Of a DNA stretch of 64,000 nt, positions 17,907 through 27,448 are shown piece after piece (position 1 is the first letter of the stretch; the number at the start of each line of letters is the position of its first letter). Source of the DNA: Heyndrickxia sporothermodurans (lineage in GTDB: Bacteria; Bacillota; Bacilli; Bacillales; Bacillaceae_C). The notes under the pieces are model-generated. The model saw only the letters and a list, made by a program, of their open reading frames with translations. It made no database searches and had not been told where the DNA came from. A program made the position numbers and the translations under genes. The stretch lies in NCBI GenBank assembly GCA_016756695.1, contig CP066701.1:3988001-4052000 (forward strand). The letters are read 5' to 3'.

Positions 17907-19349
17907 TTGTACCCTCAAATTATAACCTATTTACTAACTTTTATAAAATTCCAAGAACAAATAATTCGAACATTACTCACCCTACTTATTGGGAAGAGTA
18001 TGTTTGATAAACCGAAAGATCAGCAGCCTGTTAACAAACCTTATCGAAAACTACAAGTTGATGATCTTCCCATTATCGAAATCCCAGAAAAGCTGAATTA
18101 TCGAAATCTCCTAACGGAGTACCAAGAGAAGCATGGGAAATCTCTTAAACCCGTTCGAAGACACAAGAACGCAAAAGTGTCGGTACCTAAAGGAATGAAA
18201 TGTCCTAAGTGTGGTGCACCATCTGATTATCTTTATGCCAATAATGGTGATAAGGGACAGTATCAATGCAAGGTATGTTCTTGCCTTTTCAGCGATAAGA
18301 ATCGTTTTTCGAAAGAGGCCATTTTGAAATGTCCTCATTGTTCTAAAACACTCGATAAGATCAAGGAGCGAAAAGATTTCGATGTGTTTAAGTGTAAAAA
18401 TGACGACTGTCCGTATTATCAAAAGAAATTAAACGGTATGTCTTCCAAAGAAAAGAAACAGTTTAAAAAGGATCCCCAGTCGTTTAAGTTAAGGTATATT
18501 TTTCGCCAATTTCACATTGATTTTCAACCATTATCCAAGAATTCACCGGAGTTGCCAGTTGTTGATCTGTCTAGAATCTATGCTTCTCCGCATACGTTAG
18601 GTTTGATATTGACCTACCATGTGAATTACGGTCTTTCCGCAAGAAGGACCGCTGCCCTTATGCAGGATGTTCACGGTGTAGCTATTTCTCATCAGACGAT
18701 ATTGAACTACGAAAATAGTGTGGCTCTTTTACTTAAACCTTACGTGGATCACTATCCTTATGAGCTTTCAGATCAATTCTGTGGTGACGAAACCTATATC
18801 CGGGTCAATGGAAAATGGCATTATCTCTTTTTCTTCTTTGACGCGGTGAAAAAGATCGTCCTTTCGTACCGAGTGTCGCCTAATCGTGATACAGCATCCG
18901 CCATTCAAGCGATAAACGACGTCCTACTGAAGATGGAAGAGATCCCTGAAAACCTTACATTCGTAGTAGATGGAAATCCAATCTATCTTCTAGCCCAGCA
19001 TTTCTTCGCTCAGAATAATATTTCTTTCGATGTGAAGCAAGTAATCGGGCTGACAAATGAAGATCCCATCTCAACCGAATACAGACCGTTAAAACAGATT
19101 ATCGAAAGACTGAATCGCACATTTAAAGGAAATTATCGCTCTACACAAGGATTTGGATCGGATCATGGATCTGTTTCTTTTGTCACCTTGTTTGCGGCGT
19201 ATTTTAACTTTCTACGACCACATGCATCCCTAGAGGGCAAGGTACCCGTTGTGAATCCAAAGTTATCAGGACTTCCTACCATGCCTGCGCGTTGGACAAA
19301 GCTCATCGAGTTAGCTCAACGATGGATAGTCGAACAAAGATCCGCCTAA
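17907..19349 (+). CDS. zinc-ribbon DDE transposase, copy 1
   Basis: A 480-residue protein. There are two zinc ribbons: C99/C102/C121/C124 (CPKCGAPS..CKVC) and C142/C145/C163/C168 (CPHC..CKNDDC). A helix-turn-helix region lies at about 228-268 (LILTYHVNYGLSARRTAALM). The DDE core has D294 (CGDETYIRVNGKW), D355 (FVVDGNP) and E400 (KQIIERLNR), then FLRPH near the end. The core resembles the IS6/IS240 type. TTG start with AAAAGGAAGTG upstream; ATG at 18000 is an alternative. It reads away from spoVS and appears intact. Confidence 0.88.
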   Translation: MYPQIITYLLTFIKFQEQIIRTLLTLLIGKSMFDKPKDQQPVNKPYRKLQVDDLPIIEIPEKLNYRNLLTEYQEKHGKSLKPVRRHKNAKVSVPKGMKCPKCGAPSDYLYANNGDKGQYQCKVCSCLFSDKNRFSKEAILKCPHCSKTLDKIKERKDFDVFKCKNDDCPYYQKKLNGMSSKEKKQFKKDPQSFKLRYIFRQFHIDFQPLSKNSPELPVVDLSRIYASPHTLGLILTYHVNYGLSARRTAALMQDVHGVAISHQTILNYENSVALLLKPYVDHYPYELSDQFCGDETYIRVNGKWHYLFFFFDAVKKIVLSYRVSPNRDTASAIQAINDVLLKMEEIPENLTFVVDGNPIYLLAQHFFAQNNISFDVKQVIGLTNEDPISTEYRPLKQIIERLNRTFKGNYRSTQGFGSDHGSVSFVTLFAAYFNFLRPHASLEGKVPVVNPKLSGLPTMPARWTKLIELAQRWIVEQRSA

Positions 19350-19384
19350 CTTTTTGTTTAGCAGAGCCCTTGGACAAATTTAGC

Positions 19385-19535
19385 AATCGGCGGAGCGAAC
19401 TCTTGACAAACCGAACTTGCCAATGGTTTAAAATGAAAATACCAAGGGCTTATTTGGTATGCCTTCTTTTTGTCCCCTTCGCCCTTGTTAACCTTGGATC
19501 AAACCATTGGCGTGTTTGTCAAGAGCGATTGCGGG
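19385..19535 (+). repeat. structured non-coding tail of the IS, copy 1
   Basis: After the transposase stop come long imperfect inverted arms: 19394-19429 and 19501-19527. They share AAACCATTGGC and GTTTGTCAAGAG (23 bp paired with a 7/2-nt internal loop). Inside the loop sits ATACCAA-8 nt-TTGGTAT (19439-19460). TTGACA (19403-19408) followed by TAAAAT (19429-19434) with a 20-nt spacer could be a promoter reading rightward. The same sequence is in copy 2. It may be a structured RNA, a transcription shield or a subterminal transposase site. Confidence 0.6.
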
Positions 19536-19604
19536 AGCTCCCCACCTAATAAATGGAAAGTAACCTAAACAACTATTTAGTTTTCATAGAACTTTTTACA
19601 ATAC

Positions 19605-19614
19605 CTATTTTCCC
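19605..19614. repeat. target duplication of the 1.84-kb IS copy 1, right
   Basis: CTATTTTCCC; nine of ten bases match 17755-17764. Confidence 0.8.
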
Positions 19615-19736
19615 AATACCGAATGTCCAATTTGTGTGAACAATCCTGGTATAATCATTCCATTGCTACTATATTCACACAAAATCAATTCTATTCCGGC
19701 TTGTTCGAAAAAAGAGGATGTTTTCATGAAAATAAT
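19615..19736 (-). promoter_or_regulatory. displaced native upstream region of spoVS
   Basis: This stretch between the insertion and the ymdB stop was next to spoVS before the insertion. It holds the inverted repeat TTTGTGTGAA (19631-19640) / TTCACACAAA (19674-19683), 10 bp perfect with a 33-nt gap. On the minus strand CAGGATTG (19649-19642), 13 nt, then GGACAT (19628-19623) loosely recalls a sigma-H promoter. The gene in B. subtilis depends on sigma-H. The match is weak. Confidence 0.35.
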
Positions 19737-20537
19737 TTACTCCGATATAAATAAATGGTCGTCATTAATAAGAATTGTTTCTATTTTATTGGCTTTACCA
19801 GTCTTCTTATCCAAGTCAATGAGACAGGCACTAAGCTGCTTTCTACCATCTTTTGGCACTTCAAATCTTACAGGAAGACTCGTTATAAATTTCTTTATAA
19901 CAGCTCCACGTTCCATACCTAAGATCCCATCATAAGGACCTGTCATTCCTACATCAGTTAAATATGCTGTTCCATTCGGTAATACCCGATTATCTGCTGT
20001 TTGTACATGTGTATGCGTACCAACTACTGCGGAAACTTTACCATCTAAAAACCAGCCCATTGCCTGCTTTTCACTTGTTGCCTCTGCATGAAAATCAACA
20101 AAAATAATATTGGTTTTCATTTTTGCTTTTTTAATCAGCTCTTCGGCCATTTGAAAAGGACAATCAATTGCCGGGAGAAATGTACGCCCTTGCAAACTAA
20201 TAACCGCCGCTTCAATTCCATTAACTTTTATAAAAGATAATCCTGTTCCGGGAGTCCCTTCTGGAAAATTACCCGGTCTTACCAAGTTTTTAGCTTTGTC
20301 AATAAATTCAAATATGTCTTTATTGTCCCATGAATGGTTACCTAAAGTAACCATATCTGCCCCATCGTTTAAAAATTGCCGATAAATTTTTTCGGTAATT
20401 CCCCTGCCTCCAGCAGCGTTTTCACCATTGATAATCGTTAATTCAGGACGATATTTTGATTTTAATTTAGGCAAGTATTCAGAAATCATTTCTCGTCCAG
20501 GGGATCCAACTACATCCCCTACAAATAATATTTTCAT
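19737..20537 (-). CDS. ymdB: YmdB metallophosphoesterase
   Basis: A 266-residue enzyme of the TIGR00282 family. In B. subtilis YmdB hydrolyses 2',3'-cyclic nucleotides and switches cells between motility and biofilm gene expression. The metal ligands appear in FVGDVVGSPGR (D8), NGENAAGG, TLGNHSWD, FHAEATSE and VVGTHTHVQTAD. Full length. It lies downstream of rny. The insertion sequence downstream now separates it from spoVS. Confidence 0.95.
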   Translation of the reverse strand: MKILFVGDVVGSPGREMISEYLPKLKSKYRPELTIINGENAAGGRGITEKIYRQFLNDGADMVTLGNHSWDNKDIFEFIDKAKNLVRPGNFPEGTPGTGLSFIKVNGIEAAVISLQGRTFLPAIDCPFQMAEELIKKAKMKTNIIFVDFHAEATSEKQAMGWFLDGKVSAVVGTHTHVQTADNRVLPNGTAYLTDVGMTGPYDGILGMERGAVIKKFITSLPVRFEVPKDGRKQLSACLIDLDKKTGKANKIETILINDDHLFISE

Positions 20538-20639
20538 ATATGTGTTTCCTCTCTACTCTTGGATAAATCTTAAATGTAAAAATTATGTACTTATACTATT
20601 ATTGCACGAACTTTTCATTTATAACAAATCCGAAAATAA

Positions 20640-20670
20640 AATAAAGCGGTGTAATGTACACCACTTTATT
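20640..20670 (-). terminator. rny terminator overlapping the stop codon
   Basis: AATAAAGCGGTGTA pairs with TACACCACTTTATT (one mismatch) around a 3-nt loop; T-rich on the minus strand. The rny stop codon (20668-20666) lies inside the first arm transcribed. Confidence 0.75.
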
Positions 20671-22228
20671 TTGCATATTCAACAGCCCTTGTTTCACGAA
20701 TAACTGTTACCTTTATATGTCCAGGATAATCTAATTCCCCTTCAATTCGCTTTCGTATATCACGAGCTAAGCGATGTGCTTCAAGGTCATTGATTTGTTC
20801 CGGTTTTACCATGATTCGAACTTCTCGTCCTGCTTGTATCGCAAATGATTTGTCAACACCATCATATGATTCCGATATTTCTTCTAGCTTTTCAAGTCGT
20901 CGAATATAATTCTCTAATGTTTCACTACGAGCTCCAGGTCTTGCTGCCGATAATGCATCTGCAGCGGCAACTAATACAGAAATAATGGAAGTAGGTTCAG
21001 TATCACCATGGTGAGAAGCTATGCTGTTAATAACTACTGGATGTTCTTTGTACTTTGTTGCTAGCTCAACACCAATTTCCACATGACTTCCTTCAACTTC
21101 ATGGTCAACGGCTTTTCCAATATCATGAAGAAGTCCTGCACGACGCGCAAGTCTTTCATCTTCCCCTAATTCAGCCGCTAAAAGTCCTGATAAATGAGCG
21201 ACTTCAATAGAATGTTTTAATACATTTTGTCCGTAACTTGTACGGAATTTCATACGACCTAAAATTTTGATTAGATCTGGATGGAGACCATGTACATCGA
21301 CTTCAAAAGTAGTCTGCTCACCGATTTCTCGGATATGTTCGTCTACTTCTCGTCTAGCTTTATCCACCATTTCCTCTATTCGTGCTGGATGGATGCGGCC
21401 ATCTTGAACTAGTTTCTCCAATGCGATACGTGCTGTTTCTCTACGAATAGGGTCAAAACCTGAAAGGATAACCGCTTCAGGAGTGTCATCTATTATAAGG
21501 TCAATACCAGTCAACGTTTCAAGCGTTCGAATATTCCGTCCTTCACGACCGATTATTCGTCCTTTCATTTCATCATTCGGCAGATTCACTACAGATACTG
21601 TTGTTTCTGCAACATGTTCCGCAGCACATCGTTGAATGGCAAGTGAAAGGATATTTTTCGCCTTTTTATCCGCTTCTTCTTTCGCACGATTTTCACTTTC
21701 TTTAATCATCATTCCTAAATCATGTGAAAGCTCATTCTCTACCTTTTTGATAATAATCGATTTTGCTTCATCACGGGTAAGGCTGGAGATACGTTCTAGT
21801 TCAGATTTTTGTTTCTGTACCATCTCATCCACTTTGCTTTCCATCGCTTCTATATGTTGTTGTCTTTGATTAAGAGAGTCCTCTTTCTTTTCAAGCGTTG
21901 CTTCACGCTTATCTAAAGATTCATCTTTGCGGTCGAGGTTCTCCTCCTTTTGCAATAATCGATTTTCTTGTTTTTGCAATTCATTTCTTCGTTCACGAAG
22001 TTCACTTTCAATATCAGTACGAAGTTTATGATTTTCATCCTTCGCTTCTAACAGGGCTTCTTTCTTCAAGGCTTCCGCCTCTCGCTTTGCATCCTCAACA
22101 ATTTGTTCAGCTGCATTTTTTGCTCCTGCTATTTTTGCTTCAGCAATGGATTTGCGTAAAAGATAACCAACAACTACACCGACGAGGCCAAGCAAAATGG
22201 AGATGATTACATTAATTGGTTCCATCAT
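20666..22228 (-). CDS. rny: ribonuclease Y
   Basis: A 520-residue membrane-anchored endoribonuclease that starts mRNA decay in Gram-positives. It has an N-terminal membrane helix ([18 protein letters not shown]), a long coiled coil (about 30-200), a KH domain ([19 protein letters not shown], about 215-280) and an HD domain with [31 protein letters not shown] allows either of two adjacent ATGs. Its partner RicA is also in this window. Single transcription unit or with ymdB, partly insulated by the hairpin at its end. Confidence 0.97.
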   Translation of the reverse strand: MMEPINVIISILLGLVGVVVGYLLRKSIAEAKIAGAKNAAEQIVEDAKREAEALKKEALLEAKDENHKLRTDIESELRERRNELQKQENRLLQKEENLDRKDESLDKREATLEKKEDSLNQRQQHIEAMESKVDEMVQKQKSELERISSLTRDEAKSIIIKKVENELSHDLGMMIKESENRAKEEADKKAKNILSLAIQRCAAEHVAETTVSVVNLPNDEMKGRIIGREGRNIRTLETLTGIDLIIDDTPEAVILSGFDPIRRETARIALEKLVQDGRIHPARIEEMVDKARREVDEHIREIGEQTTFEVDVHGLHPDLIKILGRMKFRTSYGQNVLKHSIEVAHLSGLLAAELGEDERLARRAGLLHDIGKAVDHEVEGSHVEIGVELATKYKEHPVVINSIASHHGDTEPTSIISVLVAAADALSAARPGARSETLENYIRRLEKLEEISESYDGVDKSFAIQAGREVRIMVKPEQINDLEAHRLARDIRKRIEGELDYPGHIKVTVIRETRAVEYAK

Positions 22229-22463
22229 TTCACCTCCTCTTGCTATGAACTTTTATCATGTCTCAAACATGTCGGCTGCTACATTGTTACATAGGTTTCA
22301 ATATACAGCGCTAGGGCTTCAAAATCAATTTTAAAAAAATAAAATTATACATACTAATTTTATAGTTGTGTCATTTTATTGTCAAGGGCTTATCCTTGTT
22401 TATTAACATTATATGTAAAAAAACGTGAGATTTTAACGAAAAATGCGATTATTCAATAAGCGT

Positions 22464-22499
22464 AAAAAAATGCAAAGTCTCATTTAACGACTTTGCATT
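22464..22499 (-). terminator. recA terminator
   Basis: AATGCAAAGTC / GACTTTGCATT, 11-bp perfect stem with a 9-nt loop, followed by a T run on the minus strand. Confidence 0.9.
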
Positions 22500-22508
22500 C
22501 ATTATACC

Positions 22509-23543
22509 TTATAAATCTAGCTCTTCTTGTTCTTCTTCTATTGGAGCTACTTTTTCATCATCTAAACCATAATGATCACGGATTTTATACATAACTTCAT
22601 CGCGAATTGCCGGATTTTCTTTTAGGAAAAGCTTCGCATTTTCACGACCTTGACCTAATCGCTCATCATTATATGAATACCATGATCCGCTCTTCTGAAC
22701 AATATCAAGTTCAGAAGCCATATCAATAATTTCACCTTCTCTAGATATCCCTTCACCATACATAATATCTACTTCAGCTACACGGAAAGGCGGTGCAACC
22801 TTGTTTTTTACTACTTTTACTTTTGTTTTATTACCGACAATGTCATTGCCTTGCTTTAATTGTTCGGCACGACGTACTTCAAGACGTACGGAAGAATAGA
22901 ACTTCAATGCACGTCCTCCTGGTGTTGTTTCAGGATTACCGAACATAACGCCTACTTTTTCCCTAATTTGGTTGATGAAAATCGCAATTGTTTTTGATTT
23001 ATTGATAGCACCTGAAAGCTTACGCAATGCTTGGGACATCAGACGCGCTTGTAAACCGACATGTGAATCTCCCATTTCCCCTTCGATTTCAGCTTTAGGT
23101 ACAAGTGCAGCAACTGAATCAATAACGATAATATCAATTGCACCACTTCGTACAAGAGCTTCAGCAATTTCAAGAGCTTGCTCACCAGTATCAGGTTGGG
23201 ACAAAAGCAATTCATCAATATTTACGCCTAATTTTTGGGCGTATACAGGATCAAGTGCATGTTCAGCATCGATAAAAGCTGCTTGACCGCCCTTTGCTTG
23301 TACTTCGGCTATTGCATGCAGAGCTACTGTTGTTTTACCTGAACTTTCAGGGCCGTATATTTCAATTACGCGGCCTCTTGGATATCCACCCACACCTAAT
23401 GCAACATCAAGTGCAAGTGAACCACTAGGAACTGTTGAAATTCTTCTATCTGTTTGTTCTCCAAGTTTCATAACGGAACCTTTTCCGAATTGTTTCTCTA
23501 TTTGTTTTAAAGCCATTTCTAGGGCTGCTTGACGATCACTCAC
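22509..23543 (-). CDS. recA: recombinase RecA
   Basis: A 344-residue ATPase that forms filaments on single-stranded DNA, catalyses strand exchange and triggers LexA self-cleavage. The Walker A GPESSGKT is at about 64-71; MAW-type motifs [20 protein letters not shown] and [13 protein letters not shown] follow. The end EEEQEELDL is acidic as usual. I use the GTG at 23543 ([19 protein letters not shown] follows, as in B. subtilis) with GGGAGGAAATATA upstream; nine more upstream codons are open but unlike the family. A LexA site lies upstream. Confidence 0.98.
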   Translation of the reverse strand: MSDRQAALEMALKQIEKQFGKGSVMKLGEQTDRRISTVPSGSLALDVALGVGGYPRGRVIEIYGPESSGKTTVALHAIAEVQAKGGQAAFIDAEHALDPVYAQKLGVNIDELLLSQPDTGEQALEIAEALVRSGAIDIIVIDSVAALVPKAEIEGEMGDSHVGLQARLMSQALRKLSGAINKSKTIAIFINQIREKVGVMFGNPETTPGGRALKFYSSVRLEVRRAEQLKQGNDIVGNKTKVKVVKNKVAPPFRVAEVDIMYGEGISREGEIIDMASELDIVQKSGSWYSYNDERLGQGRENAKLFLKENPAIRDEVMYKIRDHYGLDDEKVAPIEEEQEELDL

Positions 23544-23607
23544 TATATTTCCTCCCTTATCTTTGCACAATTTAAACGGATTTGTTTATGCAAATCTACT
23601 TTCTTTA

Positions 23608-23636
23608 ACTATAACTGTTTTTTACTAGTTTGCCAA
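23608..23636 (-). promoter_or_regulatory. recA promoter
   Basis: On the minus strand TTGGCA (23636-23631), 17-nt spacer, TATAGT (23613-23608). One mismatch to consensus in each hexamer. Confidence 0.75.
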
Positions 23637-23645
23637 GTAAAAAGT

Positions 23646-23659
23646 CGAACATTTATTCG
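23646..23659. promoter_or_regulatory. LexA (SOS) box upstream of recA
   Basis: CGAACATTTATTCG fits the Bacillus SOS box CGAAC-N4-GTTCG with one mismatch and is nearly palindromic. It sits 10 bp upstream of the -35 hexamer, close enough for LexA to block RNA polymerase. Confidence 0.8.
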
Positions 23660-23763
23660 TCTATTTTCATCAATAAAAATGGGTGGTTTTCAAATTTTCT
23701 CCTAAGGAAAATTAAAAAGTTACTTGAAATGGGTGCTAACAATGAAATAATAGGAAAAAAACA

Positions 23764-23790
23764 AACAAAAGAATGGCAAAGCCATTCTTA
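23764..23790 (-). terminator. cinA terminator overlapping the stop codon
   Basis: AAGAATGGC / GCCATTCTT with a 3-nt loop, then TTTTGTTTGTTTTT on the minus strand. The cinA TAA (23790-23788) begins the stem. Confidence 0.85.
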
Positions 23791-25026
23791 AGATGTAAGT
23801 TCATTAATTAAATAATGACAGCCATATTTCACCGTTCTTAAACGGTTACTATTTCTTGAACTAGCTAGTTCTAATAGATAGGTTTTGGTTGTTTTATTCT
23901 TTTGGGCAATGCCAATCCATACAGTTCCCGCCGGATTTCCTTCTAATGAATCCGGTCCGGCAACTCCAGTAAAACTGATCCCAATAGTAGAATCTAGTAT
24001 TGACATTATATTTTCAGCTAATTCAGCCGCACATTCTTTACTTACAGCGCCAAATTGGGAGAGTGTTTCTTTTTTAACGTTCACTAGTTTCATTTTTGCA
24101 TCATTTGTATAACAAACGACTCCACCTTTTAATATGGAGCTAACTCCAGAAAAGTTCCCGATATTTGCTTGAAATAAGCCAGCAGTTAGGCTCTCTGCAC
24201 ATGCAATCGTTTGGTTATTTTTATTTAATAGCGTAATTAGTTCTTGCATCAATGATGTATCATCATACCCATAGAAATAATCACCAACTCGACGAAGAAT
24301 TTCTTCCTCCGTCTGTTGTATTAACCTCCACGCCTCACTACTTGATTGATGCTTGGCAGTAATTCTCAAGGTCACTTCACCTTCGGATGCTAACGGAGCA
24401 ATTGTAGGATTTGTTTGACGATCCAAAATATCTATAATTTCCGTCTCCAACTGCGATTCCCCTATCCCGAAGAAACGAAGAACTCTAGATTCTATTTTTT
24501 GATGTTCATCTAATATCTCTAAAATTGCATTTCTACCATAGTTTATAAACATAGGTTCCATTTCATGTGGTGGACCCGGCAGGAGCATATAGAAATGCTG
24601 CCCATTTTTTAAAAACATTCCCGGAGCCATTCCATTCTCATTCGGTAAAACTTTCGCATCTTCTATCACTAGCGCTTGCTTTTTATTATTCTCTGTCATA
24701 ACACGTTTTGTTCTTTGAAAATATTGTTCAATTGATTCCATTGCTTCTAAATCAGTTACGAGTTTTTTACCAATATGGGCTGCAATCGTTTCTTTCGTTA
24801 AATCATCTTTCGTAGGTCCAAGTCCACCTGTAAAAATAATTAAATCCGCTCGTTTTTCAGCAATTACTATACTCTCCTTTAAGCGACCCGCATTATCGCC
24901 GACAACTGTTTGGTGAAAAACATTTACGCCAATTTCAGCTAAGCATTTTGAAATATATTTTGCGTTTGTATTAACTATTTGGCCGAGTAAGAGCTCTGAT
25001 CCTACTGCGATAATTTCTGCCTTCAT
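23788..25026 (-). CDS. cinA: CinA, competence/damage-inducible protein
   Basis: A 412-residue two-domain protein. The N-terminal MoaB/MogA-like domain has [32 protein letters not shown] and [10 protein letters not shown]. The C-terminal CinA domain (about 255-410) has [18 protein letters not shown]-type [13 protein letters not shown] and [10 protein letters not shown]. CinA-type enzymes act as NMN deamidase and ADP-ribose pyrophosphatase. It precedes recA, as in many Gram-positive bacteria. In B. subtilis this gene is competence-induced. Confidence 0.95.
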   Translation of the reverse strand: MKAEIIAVGSELLLGQIVNTNAKYISKCLAEIGVNVFHQTVVGDNAGRLKESIVIAEKRADLIIFTGGLGPTKDDLTKETIAAHIGKKLVTDLEAMESIEQYFQRTKRVMTENNKKQALVIEDAKVLPNENGMAPGMFLKNGQHFYMLLPGPPHEMEPMFINYGRNAILEILDEHQKIESRVLRFFGIGESQLETEIIDILDRQTNPTIAPLASEGEVTLRITAKHQSSSEAWRLIQQTEEEILRRVGDYFYGYDDTSLMQELITLLNKNNQTIACAESLTAGLFQANIGNFSGVSSILKGGVVCYTNDAKMKLVNVKKETLSQFGAVSKECAAELAENIMSILDSTIGISFTGVAGPDSLEGNPAGTVWIGIAQKNKTTKTYLLELASSRNSNRLRTVKYGCHYLINELTS

Positions 25027-25055
25027 TAAAGTCTTCCTCTCTATTAAAATTACGT

Positions 25056-25637
25056 TTATTTTGAATTAACAAAGATATGACGATTTTTATATAAATAATC
25101 CCACCCAGACCAAATGGTGAAAAATAATGAAATCCATAGGGCAATATTCGCTAACGGAAATCCGCCTTCACCAAAAGGAAAATTATGTAGAAGCATTAAA
25201 GCAATAGCAATAGTTTGAGTCCACATTTTTATTTTCCCTGGCATTGCTGCCGCTACAACTTCTCCCTCACTTGCTGCTAAAATAGCTCTTAATCCGGTTA
25301 CAGCGAATTCACGACTGATAATTATAATAATAATCCAGGACGGTGCAATACCAAGTTCGACTAAAATAATAAAAGCTGCCGAAACAAGTAATTTGTCCGC
25401 TAATGGGTCTAAAAACTTTCCTAAATTCGTTACTAAGTTATGTTTTCTTGCATAATGACCATCAATAAAGTCAGTTACAGATGCAACGATAAAAATTAGC
25501 GCAGCAACAAAATGGGTAACAGGCATTTCAGCGTTGATTAGCTCAATATTTCCCCAATTTAATGGGGCAACCATAATAATAACAAAAATAGGTATTAAAC
25601 AAACTCGTAATACAGTGATTCTATTTGGTAAGTTCAC
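25056..25637 (-). CDS. pgsA: phosphatidylglycerophosphate synthase PgsA
   Basis: A 193-residue membrane enzyme that joins CDP-diacylglycerol and glycerol-3-phosphate, the committed step to phosphatidylglycerol. The CDP-alcohol phosphotransferase motif [24 protein letters not shown] holds all Asp and Gly positions of DG-x2-AR-x8-G-x3-D-x3-D (quoted parts: [16 protein letters not shown]). Several membrane helices. GTG start with GGAGGAAAG upstream. Essential in B. subtilis. The rodZ-pgsA order is conserved. Confidence 0.96.
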   Translation of the reverse strand: MNLPNRITVLRVCLIPIFVIIMVAPLNWGNIELINAEMPVTHFVAALIFIVASVTDFIDGHYARKHNLVTNLGKFLDPLADKLLVSAAFIILVELGIAPSWIIIIIISREFAVTGLRAILAASEGEVVAAAMPGKIKMWTQTIAIALMLLHNFPFGEGGFPLANIALWISLFFTIWSGWDYLYKNRHIFVNSK

Positions 25638-25724
25638 AAATCTTTCCTCCGTTGTCTATACTTATCCATTAGGAAAAGCTTTTCTTATTTAGATATTATC
25701 CCTTAACAAATTGATCATTTGCAA

Positions 25725-25752
25725 GAAAAATAGCCATCAATTGATGACTATT
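25725..25752 (-). terminator. rodZ terminator
   Basis: AATAGCCATCAA / TTGATGACTATT (one mismatch), then TTTTTC on the minus strand. The stop codon of the gene lies inside the stem. Confidence 0.75.
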
Positions 25753-26638
25753 CAGTTTTTGATGGTTCAAATTGAATTGTTATTTTTTGTGTATAGTTAT
25801 CATTTGGATAATCAAATTTTTCACCATTAATATAAATCTCTGTTTCAGGAGTTTTTCCAATATTAAAGGTTACTTGTTTTTCTTTAGTTAAATCAATTAT
25901 TTGGCTTTGTCCATCTTTCAAAATTCCATTGAAATATGAATGACCTGAGCCATTTGAAACACCAATCCATGCTTCACCAGTGGATGATAACTTAACTTCA
26001 AATTTATCAGTGTTTAATAATTGATATGTGGAATATTTCCCGCTAGTATTAACAACTTTTAATTTTTGTTTTGGTTCTTCAACCGTTTTATTTTTTTCAT
26101 CTTGTGTTTTTTCTACACTGTTATTATCTTTATTATTATTTTGTTTGTTAGTCTTTTCTGCAGGCTTATTGCTTTGCTTAACCTCAGTAGACTCGATCGG
26201 AGTTTCTTTTGTTCCTCCGAGTTTTTCATTATTGTTTGATCCCGAATATTTTGTATATAAAAACCAGATAAGAAATATTGCAGCAATTATAAACACAGCT
26301 ACTAATATTTTCGGAAATATATCTAGAATTTTCGAAGAACTTACAGGAACGGTTTTTCTCGATTGAACACGAGAAATTTGTTCCGGCAATTCTTCGTGAT
26401 ATACTTCCGGAACTTCATTTTTATACTCATCAAAAACTTGTTCTGTTTCAAGTCCGACAGCTTCTGCGTATTGTTTAATGAACGCCCGGACATAAAACTT
26501 ACCAGGCATCATATCATAATTTCCTTCTTCAATACCTTTTAAATAACGCTTCTGAATTTTTGTCATTTCTTGTAAATCATCTAAACTTAAACCTTTTGCT
26601 TGCCTAGCTTCTTTCAGGCGACTTCCTAATTCTGTCAC
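25748..26638 (-). CDS. rodZ: RodZ-like cell-shape protein (YmfM)
   Basis: A 296-residue bitopic membrane protein. The N-terminal HTH_25 domain (residues 3-70, LGSRLKEARQAKGLSLDDL..YLKGIEEGNY..YVRAFIKQYA) binds MreB. One membrane helix follows (about 111-130, ILVAVFIIAAIFLIWFLYT), then an Asn/Lys/Glu-rich linker and a C-terminal DUF4115 domain (about 200-296). It links the elongation machinery to the membrane. GTG start. Confidence 0.92.
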   Translation of the reverse strand: MTELGSRLKEARQAKGLSLDDLQEMTKIQKRYLKGIEEGNYDMMPGKFYVRAFIKQYAEAVGLETEQVFDEYKNEVPEVYHEELPEQISRVQSRKTVPVSSSKILDIFPKILVAVFIIAAIFLIWFLYTKYSGSNNNEKLGGTKETPIESTEVKQSNKPAEKTNKQNNNKDNNSVEKTQDEKNKTVEEPKQKLKVVNTSGKYSTYQLLNTDKFEVKLSSTGEAWIGVSNGSGHSYFNGILKDGQSQIIDLTKEKQVTFNIGKTPETEIYINGEKFDYPNDNYTQKITIQFEPSKTE

Positions 26639-26656
26639 GCATTAACACCTGCCAAT

Positions 26657-27448
26657 CTAATAATCAAATCCTCCAAAACCCGAACCGCTAAAAAAATTAT
26701 TATTTTCAATCACTTCATATGTAATTTCTTGATTAGGGATATCACGTAATTCTATGATATAGTCAAAGTCTTCCAATGAGTATTCAGTATTTTGGACGAA
26801 TACATCAGGATGTTCAATTACCTTAACAGCTGATAGACGCATAATTTCTCTAACTAGTTGCCAATGTCGCTCATCTGCACGTTGGGTTGAAACAATTCCA
26901 TCTAGGATAAAAATATTATCAGAACTATATTCGTCTTTAATTAATTGATTTCGAATCGTTTGTTTTAATAATGTAGAAGATACAAATAGCCATTTTTTAT
27001 TCGCGCATACACTGGCAGCAACTACAGATTCTGTTTTTCCTACACGTGGCATTCCTCTGATTCCTATCAATTTATGACCTTCTTGTTTAAACAACTCGGC
27101 CATAAAATCAACAAGTAATCCTAATTCATCGCGAATAAAACGAAAGGTTTTTTTATCATCAGCATCTCTTTGAATATAGCGCCCATGTCTGACAGCTAAT
27201 TTGTCACGTAATTTTGGTTCGCGTAATTTTGTTACTTTAATTGTTTCCATAGTCGCTAAGATTGAATCTAATCTTTCGATTTGTTCTTCATTCTTCACTA
27301 ATAACAAAAGACCTCGTCTTCCATCATCTACGCCATTAATACTAATAATATTTATAGAAAGCATACCTAATAAGGATGAAATATCACCTAATAACCCTGG
27401 TCGGTTTATTTGAATTTCATATTCTAAATACCATTCTTTACGATCCAT
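26657..27448 (-). CDS. ymfK: YmfK family protein (DUF3388)
   Basis: A 263-residue protein with an N-terminal ACT-like domain (YEIQINRPGLLGDISSLLGML..NIISINGVDDGRRGLLLLV). A second part holds a P-loop-like GMPRVGKTESVVAA near residue 145 and ends with a Gly/Phe-rich tail. The family is restricted to Bacillaceae and relatives; function unknown. The ACT fold suggests amino-acid sensing, and the P-loop suggests nucleotide binding. I start at the ATG at 27448, with GGTGGGGGT upstream. Confidence 0.85.
   Translation of the reverse strand: MDRKEWYLEYEIQINRPGLLGDISSLLGMLSINIISINGVDDGRRGLLLLVKNEEQIERLDSILATMETIKVTKLREPKLRDKLAVRHGRYIQRDADDKKTFRFIRDELGLLVDFMAELFKQEGHKLIGIRGMPRVGKTESVVAASVCANKKWLFVSSTLLKQTIRNQLIKDEYSSDNIFILDGIVSTQRADERHWQLVREIMRLSAVKVIEHPDVFVQNTEYSLEDFDYIIELRDIPNQEITYEVIENNNFFSGSGFGGFDY

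Larger units (their letters stand above)
17765..19604 (+). mobile_element. 1.84-kb insertion sequence, copy 1 (upstream of spoVS)
   Basis: 1,840 bp. The left end GTTTTGTCAAAAC and right end ..TTTTTACAATAC are inverted repeats (about 19 of 24 positions if the third base is A, as in copy 2). It is flanked by a 9-bp duplication (10 bp in copy 2). It encodes one zinc-ribbon DDE transposase and a 255-bp structured tail. The second copy (62095-63931) encodes an identical protein. I noticed only two differences: base 3 of the left end and three extra C residues near 17850. The family is uncertain; the catalytic core recalls IS6/IS240-type transposases, but the element is twice their size. Confidence 0.9.

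Noticed and set aside
19292-19549. 85-codon open frame across the transposase end and IS tail
   Set aside because: It overlaps the transposase, has no ribosome site, and the sequence is better explained by inverted repeats.
23544-23570. Longer recA starting upstream of the GTG
   Set aside because: The nine extra codons cover the ribosome site GGGAGG, and the family starts at SDRQAAL.
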